Positions 51,600 through 61,429 of a DNA stretch of 64,000 nucleotides are shown piece by piece. The translations under genes were made by a program, and so were the position numbers. The stretch comes from Mesostigma viride (taxonomy: Eukaryota > Streptophyta > Mesostigmatophyceae > Mesostigmatales > Mesostigmataceae): the NCBI GenBank assembly GCA_009746045.1, contig RPFO01000213.1, positions 146,564 to 210,563 of the forward strand, given 5' to 3'. The notes under the pieces were generated by a model. The model had not been told where the DNA came from and did no database searches. It saw only the letters and a list, made by a program, of their open reading frames with translations. Within the stretch, counting starts at the first letter, position 1. Each line of letters starts with the position of its first letter.

Positions 51600-52710
51600 A
51601 TGGGGCCCGTAGGGACAGGCAGTCCTGCATAAGATTGACTACCATCCAGGCCCCAGTCAGGAACCGGAATCCTCTGCGGAGGACCACCCTCCCAAAGTCT
51701 GGGAAGCCGCTAGTATCGCCAAAGAAACCCCGCGACGTCTGCGCCTGAGCGGGAGGAGGCTCGGAAGCAGCGACGGAGGGCGAGCTAACAGGGGCAGGAG
51801 ACTCCCGCGTAGGCGCAGGTAGAGCGGTGACAGGCGCAGAGGCAGCAGGAGTCGCAGGAGCCGCCGGAACCACAGCGACCGCGGGCGCAGGCGGGGGCGC
51901 GGGCGAAGCCGTAGTCGCCGGGGCGACAGAAGGGGTAGGGGGCGCGGATCCAGCCGGCGTGGCCGGGACCTGCGCCTGGGCCGCAAGGAAGGCCCCAAAC
52001 GCCGTGGTCAAAGACTGGATCTGAGCCTGCATAGCCGAGACCGTCGCCGAAAGAGGATCAGGCAAACCCGAAGGGGTAGGCTCCACTGCGACATCCCGGG
52101 TCGACCGAGGGGACGACGGGACCGGAGAGGGAGGGACAGACACCGAGGAGGCGGACGCAGCGCTCGAGGCAGAATAATCTGGAGTATAATGTACCTCGGC
52201 TGGGGCGCCCGAAGGGGTAGGACCACTAACCGCTAGTCCCGCCGACTGATCAGCTATCTCCATGAACTCTACGGCCCGTAAAAGGTCGCAGGGGTTCTCG
52301 TCTACCTCAGCATCACCCTCAGCTGGAAGCCACGGGAACACCTCCCGTAGGCAGGTACGGCCCACAGGAGTGGAGAGGTAGGAGAACACACGGCAACACC
52401 GGAGAACCGCATCTATCTGCCCCAAGGCGGGACAGCTGGAACCACACCCCAACAAACAGTGTCCGGCATCATCGAAACCGTGCAGGACAAGCTGGTGCGG
52501 CTCATCAGGGGAAGGACCATACCACGTGACCCCGAAGAGGGCCGCCCTGACTAAGCTCGCATGTTGGGCCTGAAGGGCCGGCTGCACAACGCCACCCCGG
52601 TAACATGATCGCGACACCCAACGGCCCGGAAGGGCCTCGAAATACAGCTCAGGGTCCGGTAGGGGCAGGGACGGCAGCGGGCTCTCAGCCGGAGGGGTAG
52701 GCTCGGTCAT
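51600..52710 (-). CDS. Extra ORF of nested gypsy element, N-terminal part (ORF3a)
   Basis: It starts MTEPTPPAESPLPSLPLPDP 77 bp after the integrase stop. A compact Cys-rich region follows (CLLGCGSSCPALGQIDAVL, RCCRVFSYLSTPVGRTC), then VEFMEIADQSAGL, a Ser/Pro-rich part, a short helix (LSATVSAMQAQIQSLTTAF) and a long Pro/Ala linker. After about 51,600 the frame runs on to 51,325 but becomes Arg-rich and is probably out of register. Family unknown; a nucleic-acid-binding or structural role is only a guess from composition. Confidence 0.55.
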
Positions 52711-52786
52711 GACGGCTGCGGAGGGGAGGGGACAACCAACCACCCGTCGACAGCAGACATAACATAAGAGAGGAGAAGGCCTACGA

Positions 52787-54450
52787 CTAGAGCTTGTGCA
52801 GGGTTTTATATTCCTGCAGCAGGCGACTACACCCATCTAGCTCACTCTCCGTATACCAAACCTTATCTACTTCACTACGAGCATACATCCACTTCACTTT
52901 ATACTGACGCTGGGTACCGCGGCCCTTTTTGATATCTCGATGGGCCACGATGCTTTCTACTTCGTCTTCTACTTCCCCAGTGTCAGGATTATGCTCTAAA
53001 GGGGCAGGCGCTAACTCCCTGCCAGCGAACGTACTAGGGTGGTACAGTTTAAGCTGGCTCCTATGGAAGGTGTTTGAATGCGTTTGCCAAGAGGTAGGGA
53101 TATCGACCTTATACAAGAAATTTCCTACCCTAGACAACACATGGAAGGGTCCTAAGAAGGCAGGCCTAAGTTTGACCTTCAGTTCTGCTTCAAACTTATG
53201 AGCAAAACGGCCAACACGGGGGCCTTCTACTAATACTAGATCTCCTACTTCTATCTCAGGTGCTCGTCTATCTAAGGAGGCACGCAACCTAGCAAGGTAC
53301 TTAGCCTGAGCTTTTTGATACCCTGAGATCGCGTGGTCATGAGCAGTTTTCATTCTATCTAGTAAGGACTGTACACCTTCTACAGTATCTCGGGACACAT
53401 CATCCTTGTCCCGTAGAGGACTAGCTAAGAGAGAGGTAGGGGTAAGGGGCTGTCTCCCAGTATCTAAGAAGAAGGGCGTATATCCATGCGCAGCTTGGGG
53501 ACAATTGTTGAGGGAGAACTCTACCAAACATAAATAATCCTCCCAATCACTACCCGAGCCATTAACATAGTGCCTAAGCGCTTCTTCTACTACTCTATTA
53601 AGACGCTCTACTAAATGAGAGGAGGAGGAGTGGTAGGCAGTACCGTAGGTAACCTTGGTACCGATGGCAGCGAAAAACTGCTGCCAAAAATCTGAGGTAA
53701 ATAATTTATCCTTATCACTAATAAACTGCCTACTCAATCCATGATATCTATATACATTATTGAGGTATAGGCGTGCGCAATCACGTGCGGTGAGTTCTAA
53801 AGGACACGGCACAAGATGGCACATACGAGTAAAACGATCTATGAACACAAGGATTTGGGCATTGCCCCTATCATTCTTTCTAAAAGGTCCTACAAAATCC
53901 ATCATGATAGAATCCCAAGGCATGATAGGGTCAGGCAAGGTCCTAGGTTCTGCTATCTGTCCTACATTATTGGGTTTCATTTCCTGGCAAGATTGACAAG
54001 TTCTAACATACTCATCCACATCCTTATAAAGGGAAGGCCAGTAATAAGAGCGGGCTACTAGGTCCCGTACCCGTTTACCACCCTGGTGAGCAGCTAAGTC
54101 ATGCAACTCAAAGAGCAAGGAGGAGCGACAGATAGGAGGGACATACAGGCGCCATTGAGGGGGAGAATCTGCTATCTGCACATATAAAAACCCACCTACA
54201 AATTTACAAGGGTGCTTGCCTAATTGTTGGGGATGTGCAGCAATGGCAGCTAATGCTTCCGGCTCAGTGGCCGTAAATCTACTAATAAGGCGTTCAAGAT
54301 CAGAGGTAGGCATCGCTACAGAAGTATCCAGAACAGGTTTAAAGAGATCTCCTACCGCCTTGCCGAAGAGAAGGGGAGGTCCTAGGGGGACTACGTTTTC
54401 ATAAGACTTTCCTGACCTAGTCGCTATATGGCTAAGCGGTATAGAAATTT
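52787..54450 (-). CDS. Nested gypsy integrase with chromodomain
   Basis: The frame joins the RNase H frame at the purine tract near 54,460 (ISIPLSHIATRSG, then VVPLGPPLLFGKAVG). The zinc module is HDLAAHQGGKRVRDL ... CQSCQEMK. The integrase core has DSIMMDFVGPFRKND, FISDKDKLFTSDF and SSHLVERLNRVVEEAL (D, D, E). The GPY/F module is RPAFLGPFHVLSRVG. The chromodomain is VAHRDIKKGRGTQRQYKVKW with WYTESELDGCSRLL. It inserts cDNA; the chromodomain can direct insertion to particular chromatin. Stop at 52,787-52,789. Confidence 0.93.
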
Positions 54451-57069
54451 TATTTTCCCCTCCCCCCCCACCGAGGCCACAGGAAGGGCCTCACACGGGA
54501 GAGAGAGTCCTACGTGAGAAAGGAGATCAGGCATGCGAACAGCTGTATGAAAGAGGTAGGCATAGGAATCATCATCAGGTAGTTCACCATAAGGGGTTAC
54601 ACCCATAGTAGTAGGAACTAGAGTAATATTGAGAACATCAAGGTCCTCGAAGAAGGAATAGTCTGCACGACGAGAGAGTGCATCTGGTACTATGTTATCT
54701 ACACCCTTGACATACTGAAGTTTAAAAGGGGAAAACTGTGCTAAAAATTCCATCCAGCGCGCTTGCCGAGGGGTAAGGTTGGGTTGGGAGAGAAGATGGG
54801 TAAGGGGACGATGATCCGTTTGGATAACTAACCTATAAGGATCTAGCTCACAGGGTTCATTCAGGCAGACATCAAATTGAGCACCTTTAAGGAAGTGCTG
54901 CCACGCGTGGCAACAATACACCACCGCTAAGAGTTCCTGCTGGTGGACGGGATAGTTACGCTCCGCAGGGAGCATTGTCCTAGAGATATATTCAATTGGC
55001 TGTAAGCCCTGACCCTGATCCTGGAGAAGGACACCACCTATAGCTACTTTACTAGCATCTGTAGCCACAACAAAGGGTTTAGTAGTATCCGGTAGGATGA
55101 GTACAGGAGGGGAAAGGAGTAGGGATTTTAGGCACTGAAAAGCAGACTGACACTCACTACTCCAAACAAAGGGGATATCCTTCTTTAATAAATGATTAAT
55201 AGGGGCTGCTATAGTGGCGAAACGCGGGATAAAACGCCTATAGTAAGAAGCAATTCCTAGGAAACTACGTACACCTTTAACGTCGGTAGGAGTAGGCCAT
55301 TCCTGAATTGACTTAGTTTTATCCGGGTCGGTAGCGACCCCGGCATCTGACAGAACGTGCCCTAAAAATGGGACACTCCTACCCGAACGCACTTTAGCAC
55401 GGCGCGCCCACAAAGAATTTTCAGCCATTATTTCTAATACTTTCTTTAAATCACGTAGGTGCGTTTCAAAATCAGGAGAGTAAATAAGAATATCATCTAA
55501 GTAAGCTTGAGCACAAGAACGGTCATGCTCAGATAAAGAAACAGAGGAGAAGGAGGGATCCTTTAGATCAGAGGACACCTGAGGAAGATGAGAATTTCCC
55601 ATAACAGGTCTAAGCACTTCATTCATTAACATTTGAAAAGAGGCAGGCGAGTTACAGAGTCCCATAGCCGCTACTCTAAACTGGTAATGACCAAAAGGGG
55701 TAGCAAAGGCGGTTTTATGGCAATCCTCAGGAGCTATCCGCAACTGCCAAAAACCATCCGCACAATCCAGTACTGTGAAACAAGTGGAACCTTTAACCTT
55801 ATTAAATATATCGTCAATACGAGGTAGAGGGTATTTAGATTTCACAGTAATATCATTCAACTTCCTATAATCAGTAACTAGGCGAAACTTGCCATTTGGC
55901 TTAGGAACTAACAGGACACCAGCTGAGTAGGGGGAGTTACTAGGCTCTATCAATCCTGCTTCTAATAATGACACTAAAATCTGTTTTAGTTCCTTTAACT
56001 CGGTAGGGCCCATTCTATACATCGGAGAGTGCGTAGGAACTGCACCGTCCTTGATAACTACACGGTGTAAAACAGAACGAGGAGGAGGATAAGAAGGAGT
56101 CTTTTCTTCAAATACTTTTGAGGAATCTATCACAGCCATGTATCTTACTATTTCATTTTCAGTAAATCCTACTCCTATTGTATCCACTGTATTTACATCT
56201 ATATCCACACTATTGTTAGTGCTAGGTATCTGTTGTACTTCTAACTGAAGGAACATACATAATAGGTATCCATTTTGCTTTAATTCAGAACGTAATTCGT
56301 CATTTGACATTATTACTTCAGGTATAGGTCTTACAGGAGGATCAACAGGTGTAGGAGGAGTAATATCTACCAAGGATAAATTTTCCAATCTATAATGACG
56401 TTCAGGTACCCAGTAAGAGCTATCTGGAAACCAAATGACCATGGTATCATAATTAATAGTAATCTTATTATCCTGGTGCCAATCTAATCCTAGTAATACA
56501 TCAGCGGTAGTGATAGGGCCTATAGTGGCCGTCAGGTTGACAGTACGTCCTTGTATAACCATGGGAAGGGACACCGTACCCGGGGAATGACTGGTGCGAC
56601 CATCAGCATAATGAACAGTAACGGGTTTGGTGTGAGGGGTAGGGACTAGTCCTAAACGTCTAACTAGGGCCTCGCTCACAAAGGAGCTAGCCGCACCGCT
56701 ATCTACCAACACAGAGACATTCAAGAGTTCATCAGCATGCAAGAAGGGGTCTACAACAGTGTGAGGGACGGTTAAACCACCATTCAAGAACATAAGAGGA
56801 CGCACACGTAGTGGTAGGGATGATTCAGCTCCTACAGAGGTTATAAAAACAGGCAAGCAAAAATTAATATCTGGGGTACTATCTAAGGACCTGTCCAGGT
56901 TACCCCCGGCTGACAGGCCTACTGTTCCCCTCCCCCCCCAAATCCATAGGAACGAACCCCGAAGAAGACCCTGGCGGAAAAGCCACTGCTGGAGGGTCAC
57001 GAGGGATTGAAGAGGGTGCGGGAGCCTGATTATCATAGGGGAACCCTGGGGATCCTGTCTGCACAGCAT
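54424..57069 (-). CDS. Nested gypsy protease, reverse transcriptase, RNase H
   Basis: In the +1 frame relative to gag and overlapping its end. Protease: VLVDSGAASSFVSEALVRR with VLLGLDW. RT: GVLLVPKPNGKFRLVTDY, VLDCADGFWQLRIAPEDC, YQFRVAAMGLCNSPASFQ and the active-site QAYLDDILIYS. RNase H: FVVATDASKVAIGGVLLQD and VPDALSRRADY. The frame ends (GGEGKIKFLYRLAI) just after a G8AGGGG tract where the integrase frame begins, one base back. All catalytic motifs are intact. Gag-proximal codons before about 56,940 are probably not translated in this frame. Confidence 0.93.
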   Translation of the reverse strand: MLCRQDPQGSPMIIRLPHPLQSLVTLQQWLFRQGLLRGSFLWIWGGRGTVGLSAGGNLDRSLDSTPDINFCLPVFITSVGAESSLPLRVRPLMFLNGGLTVPHTVVDPFLHADELLNVSVLVDSGAASSFVSEALVRRLGLVPTPHTKPVTVHYADGRTSHSPGTVSLPMVIQGRTVNLTATIGPITTADVLLGLDWHQDNKITINYDTMVIWFPDSSYWVPERHYRLENLSLVDITPPTPVDPPVRPIPEVIMSNDELRSELKQNGYLLCMFLQLEVQQIPSTNNSVDIDVNTVDTIGVGFTENEIVRYMAVIDSSKVFEEKTPSYPPPRSVLHRVVIKDGAVPTHSPMYRMGPTELKELKQILVSLLEAGLIEPSNSPYSAGVLLVPKPNGKFRLVTDYRKLNDITVKSKYPLPRIDDIFNKVKGSTCFTVLDCADGFWQLRIAPEDCHKTAFATPFGHYQFRVAAMGLCNSPASFQMLMNEVLRPVMGNSHLPQVSSDLKDPSFSSVSLSEHDRSCAQAYLDDILIYSPDFETHLRDLKKVLEIMAENSLWARRAKVRSGRSVPFLGHVLSDAGVATDPDKTKSIQEWPTPTDVKGVRSFLGIASYYRRFIPRFATIAAPINHLLKKDIPFVWSSECQSAFQCLKSLLLSPPVLILPDTTKPFVVATDASKVAIGGVLLQDQGQGLQPIEYISRTMLPAERNYPVHQQELLAVVYCCHAWQHFLKGAQFDVCLNEPCELDPYRLVIQTDHRPLTHLLSQPNLTPRQARWMEFLAQFSPFKLQYVKGVDNIVPDALSRRADYSFFEDLDVLNITLVPTTMGVTPYGELPDDDSYAYLFHTAVRMPDLLSHVGLSLPCEALPVASVGGEGKIKFLYRLAI
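54455..54472 (-). other. Internal purine tract at RNase H to integrase frame change
   Basis: On the - strand GGTGGGGGGGGAGGGGAA. It shares G8AGG with the polypurine tract at 50,023 and G8AGGGGAA with the tract at 56,925. It lies where the open frame must change for integrase to be read. Confidence 0.75.
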
Positions 57070-58651
57070 TCAGCCTACTAGGGGTAGCTGAAGGAATGTG
57101 TCCTGAAGTGGGACGAATAGGAGCACGCTGAGGGGTACGAGGAGGGCGAGCGTCGGGATGAGGGGGAGCACCCGAAAGGAACTTGGGGCATTCACGTTTA
57201 AGGTGACCTACTTCCTTACAATGATAGCAGGTAATATGAGAGACATCCAGAGCTGAAAGGTCAGTCACACAGATATCTAATTCTTCTACATAGGAGTTTT
57301 CCTCCTCAGGGGTAAGGCTTATATTATTAATACGGGAACGGGTAGGAAGAGAAGGTGTGGAGAAGAAATCTGCTACTCGTAAAAGATGCTGACGCACATG
57401 CTTGAGGGGCAGGTCAGTAAAACGGTAGGCAGAGAACTGGCGCTTGACTTCACGCAATAAGGGTCTACTGAGGCCCTGAAGGAAGCGAGCACGTACTTCT
57501 GCACCCGACAAATCCCTAATTCGTACCATCTGAGCATCAAACTCTTTCATATATTCTTTGAAGGACTTGGTACCCTGCTGCAAGGTGCCAAAGGATAATC
57601 TATCCTGCCAATCTGCATCGGGAGGGACTAAATGGTTCTCTAAACGCTTGAACAATTCTGCTACAGAGTTTGGGTAGGCATGAGAGGCAAGAGACTCACA
57701 CTGGATGAGGTTAGCAAGTTCAGGAGTAATGCAGGTAGTAAGATAATGAGGAACTAGTACAGCATCAGAGAGGCGCCACCTATTGTGGTTCTGCCAGGAC
57801 TCTGTGTTCTGGGTGAGCAACATAATGAAGGTGAAAAACTGTTGAGGGGTAGACTTGACATCCAGCTTAGGAAGGTTGGCAAAGAGGGGAAGAGCAGGAG
57901 GCTTAGGGGGATTAGAAGAATCAGTTTTTCCCATAGGGCCACTATCTTCCACTGCTACATAAGCGGGATAGAAGGAAGGGATAGGAAAAGTCTTGGGTAG
58001 GGGTCTGGAGGGAGCCACCGTTTCCGGATGGTGCCCATAGGAGAAGGGGACAGTATATTGCTCACGAAGAGAGGAATAGGCAAAATGATCATAATTCCTA
58101 TCATCTAGGGGCATGGTACTGAAATCATTATTAACTTCTAAATCAGCCACACGGGTAGGAACCTGGGCAGCCTCATAGGCCGTCTCAGGGTAGGACCAGG
58201 AAGCAGGTGGGAAAAAGGGGACTGCACTAGGGCGCCCAGAAGGGCCGACAGGGGCCGAGGTACGACCCGTGTTAATAGCAGGCATTGAAGGCACAGGGTG
58301 GGAAGGAGGCCTAGGAGCATTGTTAGTGTGTGAGGACCTGCTGGAGGGGTGAGCCAAGGTTGCAGAAGGGGCAGGGGCCTGGTTCACAACGAAAGAAGGT
58401 TCCTCACTAAATCTGACTTGGGAAATACGTTGTTCATAGGTAGGTGGGGTAATTGAGGGACGACGGCGACCACCAGCAGCAGGAGAAGGCGGTGAGGTAC
58501 GCAGAATACCTTGAGGAGTGAGATGGTGTACCGTTTCCAAGGAGTCCCGTCGGTTACCACGAGTATTGTTATTGTTAATGTTATTAGTAGTATTATTATT
58601 ATTATTATTATTGGTAGGTATAGGCGACATATCTCCACCCACTGGATCCAT
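56900..58651 (-). CDS. Nested gypsy gag
   Basis: 583 residues from MDPVGGDMSPIPTNNNN. An Asn/Ser/Pro-rich N-terminal part comes first; the poly-Asn comes from ATT/AAT triplets at 58,575-58,612. A capsid-like helical region follows: FANLPKLDVKSTPQQFFTFI, CESLASHAYPNSVAELFKRL, LVPPDADWQDRLSFGTLQQG and KSFKEYMKEFDAQMV. Then the zinc knuckle CYHCKEVGHLKREC and a Pro-rich tail. The final codons (GEGNSRPVSRG, TAA) overlap pol. Confidence 0.92.
   Translation of the reverse strand: MDPVGGDMSPIPTNNNNNNNTTNNINNNNTRGNRRDSLETVHHLTPQGILRTSPPSPAAGGRRRPSITPPTYEQRISQVRFSEEPSFVVNQAPAPSATLAHPSSRSSHTNNAPRPPSHPVPSMPAINTGRTSAPVGPSGRPSAVPFFPPASWSYPETAYEAAQVPTRVADLEVNNDFSTMPLDDRNYDHFAYSSLREQYTVPFSYGHHPETVAPSRPLPKTFPIPSFYPAYVAVEDSGPMGKTDSSNPPKPPALPLFANLPKLDVKSTPQQFFTFIMLLTQNTESWQNHNRWRLSDAVLVPHYLTTCITPELANLIQCESLASHAYPNSVAELFKRLENHLVPPDADWQDRLSFGTLQQGTKSFKEYMKEFDAQMVRIRDLSGAEVRARFLQGLSRPLLREVKRQFSAYRFTDLPLKHVRQHLLRVADFFSTPSLPTRSRINNISLTPEEENSYVEELDICVTDLSALDVSHITCYHCKEVGHLKRECPKFLSGAPPHPDARPPRTPQRAPIRPTSGHIPSATPSRLNAVQTGSPGFPYDNQAPAPSSIPRDPPAVAFPPGSSSGFVPMDLGGEGNSRPVSRG
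56925..56942 (-). other. Purine tract at gag to pol frame change
   Basis: On the - strand TTTGGGGGGGGAGGGGAA, in the gag-pol overlap. A run of G allows slippage; the pol frame is +1 to gag (equivalently -2). Shared with the tract at 54,455. Confidence 0.7.
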
Positions 58652-58744
58652 CTTTAATTACGTAAAGGAATAGGAATCAAAAGAAGAAAGCAACAAAAGA
58701 AAAAGGAAAAACCTTGAAGGTCTGCAGCAGGAACAAAATTAAAA

Positions 58745-59137
58745 TCAATCCTTTTTAACAACAGTAATGGATAGGGAACCGAATTCCAAGGTGAGAGGAG
58801 TATCTAAGCTAGAAGAGGATGCAGCCCTCTTAGGGGGAGACGAAGGAGGGGTAGCAAAATCTAGAGCTTCTACAGGAGGGCGACCATGAGGAGTAGAACG
58901 TACGTGTAGGCCTAGATCTGATACGCTATGGTCTATAAGGAATTGTTGAGCTTCCTCGAAGGTAACAAATTTCTTATACCTAATTACATTATATGTACGG
59001 TTTTGCACTATCTTCCTAGCATCTGACCAAGAGAGGAAAATGGCTGACCATTGAGGGGTAATAACCACGTAATACTTAGCTAAACTATTATCACTAGATG
59101 AATGGGAAGGCGCAGTAAAAACACGACGTTGACTCAT
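58745..59137 (-). CDS. Pre-gag ORF with hybrid-binding (viroplasmin-like) domain, nested element
   Basis: 130 residues from MSQRRVFTAPSHSSSD. The core AKYYVVITPQWSAIFLSW, SDARKIVQNRTYNV, YKKFVTFEEAQQFLIDH and LGLHVRSTP fits the fold of the RNase H1 N-terminal hybrid-binding domain: YYVV, a SW turn, a basic strand, Y-K-F-T-EEA-FL. A Ser/Pro linker and PLTLEFGSLSITVVKKD follow. In RNase H1 this domain binds RNA-DNA hybrid; the same fold occurs in caulimovirus P6 proteins. As a free protein upstream of gag it could bind the reverse-transcription intermediate. A counterpart exists in the outer element at 63,659-64,000. Confidence 0.75.
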   Translation of the reverse strand: MSQRRVFTAPSHSSSDNSLAKYYVVITPQWSAIFLSWSDARKIVQNRTYNVIRYKKFVTFEEAQQFLIDHSVSDLGLHVRSTPHGRPPVEALDFATPPSSPPKRAASSSSLDTPLTLEFGSLSITVVKKD

Positions 59138-59651
59138 GATAACTCACCTGGCGTGTCTTGTGATGTCAAGCTAGACGAGGTAGGGGTAGGCGACTTAGCT
59201 TGACGATCTGGATCACCGAAAGAAGAAGGAGGGCGGGAGTTTCCAGCTCTCGTCCTAAGTCAGCGGCCGGATATCCCAGCGCTCGTCCTAACACAGCGCC
59301 CCGTAACTCTGCGGGTGCGGCCGTCTAATAAAGCAGCAGCACAAGGAAAAAGGTGTAGGTACGGCGACGCTAATCGTCTCCGAACAGTAATACTCCCCGA
59401 TCTAAGGCAGGAAACAACCGTAAGCAGGAAAACAAGGCGAAGGACAGGCTAACTACGAAAGGATTTATCCGCTGTGAGCAGGTCTAGCTTCTAGGTAAAG
59501 CGTGTCCCGAAACGGGCAGCACGACGCTCCTAGCTTGAAGGCGACCCGCCCATTACCTATCAAGGAAGTGTCGACTTCTTGTTCCTGGACGCGGAAGGGG
59601 TCTTGAAAAGGTGTATGTGGCAAGGGATAGTCGTCTCGTTCACTACCTACT
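59138..59651 (-). other. Leader of nested gypsy element
   Basis: About 515 bp between the primer-binding site and the first ORF; no coding support. It probably holds the packaging signal by analogy with other LTR elements. Confidence 0.5.
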
Positions 59652-59669
59652 GAAGTTCCTCCGGAACCA
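59652..59669 (-). other. Primer-binding site of nested gypsy element
   Basis: Read on the - strand, one base after the LTR end comes TGGTTCCGGAGGAACTTC. It begins TGG and would pair with a tRNA 3' end of the form GTTCCTCCGGAACCA. The tRNA species is not assigned. Confidence 0.8.
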
Positions 59670-59670
59670 T

Positions 59671-60242
59671 TGTTACGCCGCGGATATCTACCTCCACCTC
59701 TACCTCTAATGGGCCTGATACTACCTAAACTGGTCAGGCCTCCTCTACTTAACCCTCTGGCGAAAGACGAACGTGACGGAGCTGATCTCAATGCATTAAC
59801 GTAAGTGTTGCTATAATACGCCATACAACCATTTACCAAAACCCGTTTACTCCAGGAATAGAGGAAGGAAACACAACTACACTGCCGTGACCCAAGCCTA
59901 AATGTGTCAATTCACTTAACACACGCCGAGTGACCACACAAGGAGTGGAACGTGCATAAATGGTCACCAACGGTCCAACAGGCTCGGGCCGACCTGGCCC
60001 TCGCCTGCAGAAACACAGAAACACAAGCAGGTGCACAGATGCACGCCTGTCCACTACATTCTACAAAAGGATAAGGATCACTAATATAGTACGCGGCGCG
60101 GCGCCCAAAGGCACCCACTATACCACAGTACTGTTACGGGGACAATCATGTCCAAACTAGAACTGCACGTAACCTAGGAACAACCGAGACCAAGGACCTA
60201 ATTTACGTCCGTAACTACAACGAATTGTTACGCGACGTAACA
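59671..60242 (-). repeat. 5' LTR of nested gypsy element
   Basis: 572 bp, TGTTACG...CGTAACA, three differences from the copy at 49,451-50,022. Confidence 0.97.
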
Positions 60243-60247
60243 ACACC
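60243..60247. repeat. Target-site duplication, right copy
   Basis: ACACC, matching 49,446-49,450. Confidence 0.95.
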
Positions 60248-61429
60248 AGCCGAGAAGGGGCTATTGCTAGGCTCGATGAGACCCCGCTCCAAGAGCGCCA
60301 TCAAGATCTTCTTCAGCTCCACCAACTCAACTGGACCCATGCGGTACATGGGGGAGGACGTGGGACCATAGCCCTCCTTCACCTGGATGCGGTGGAGCAC
60401 TGAGCGGTGCGGGGGAAACTCCTGCTTGCTTTCGTCAAAGAGCTTCTCCCGTCGCGCTAGAACCGCGTTATAACGCTCCGTCTCCTCGGGTGTAAACCCC
60501 ACGCCGATCTCATTAAGGAGAACCTCTATGTTGGAGAGGTCAAGACGGTACATGTAGTACTCCTTGCCTCGACGCAGCTTACTCTCCAGTGACTTGAGGC
60601 TCATGAGGATCTGCGAGGCGTTGCGGGGCTGGGTGACTTCCCGCTCGTGCGTGATGTTATGCACGTCGGGGCCCTGCACTTGGTATTCGCTGACAGGGCT
60701 CCAAAAGGAACCGTCAGGGAACCACACCACGCGACGCCGAATGCTAATGTCCACATCCTGCGCGTCCAGCCAGTCGATGCCGATGATGATGTCGGCAGCT
60801 CCCAGCGGTGCGACCGTGGCTGTGAGCTCCACGGGGATGCCTTGAATCACAGCCTTGATATCAACCCGACCAGGCGAGGGGCTCTTGCGACCATCTGAAT
60901 AGGTCACATTCACCACTGTCGCATGTGGCCGGATGTCGTATCCTGCGCGACGCGCCAATGCCTCGTTGATGAACGACGTAGACGCACCCGTGTCCACCAT
61001 GAACTGCACGTCCATGACGGTCTTGTCCTTGAGGTAGGGGTCTAATGCTGATCCCGGTACAGCCAGACCTCCCCTAAACAGGAGCAAGTTGCGGGTACCA
61101 GCCGGAGTTGCGCGCGTAGACTGGTCGGAGCTCGCTGCGCTACCCGTGGCCGGCTGCGTGTTTGGAGCAGAAGTCTCGCCCAAGGATGCATCCGCACTTG
61201 TATTCGCTACAAGCGGGGTGCGACTATCTACTGTAACGACTGATTCTGCGCCCACGCTGGTATTCGCTACCAACGGGGTGTCCTTATCTAAGCTGTCTAT
61301 CTGCCCGACGTTATTGACTTGCGCTATCTTATCTACCTGTCCTACATCTACCTCTATCCGTGTAGGCAGGGACACTACGCACGAGGAACGGAGGGCCGGG
61401 AGACCGCCTCGTTCGACCGCCCGGTCCAC
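60248..61429 (-). CDS. Outer gypsy protease and start of RT (interrupted)
   Basis: In the -1 frame relative to gag and overlapping its end. An N-terminal linker has two copies of TPLVANTS. The retropepsin reads VQFMVDTGASTSFINEALAR with DIIIGIDWLD. The RT lead-in is YMYRLDLSNIEVLLNEIGVG, HRSVLHRIQVKEGYG, SPMYRMGPVELVELKKILM and IEPSNSPFSAGV, where the nested LTR interrupts. Coding resumes at 49,450. Confidence 0.9.

Larger units (their letters stand above)
49451..60242 (-). mobile_element. Nested complete Ty3/gypsy chromovirus, 10,792 bp
   Basis: Inserted in the outer element's RT, in the same orientation, with TSD ACACC. Both LTRs are 572 bp and differ at three positions by eye, so the insertion is young. 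Order on the - strand: LTR, primer-binding site, hybrid-binding-domain ORF, gag, protease-RT-RNase H, integrase-chromodomain, extra ORF region, polypurine tract, LTR. Gag to pol and RNase H to integrase both change frame next to the same G8AGGGGAA sequence. Confidence 0.95.
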
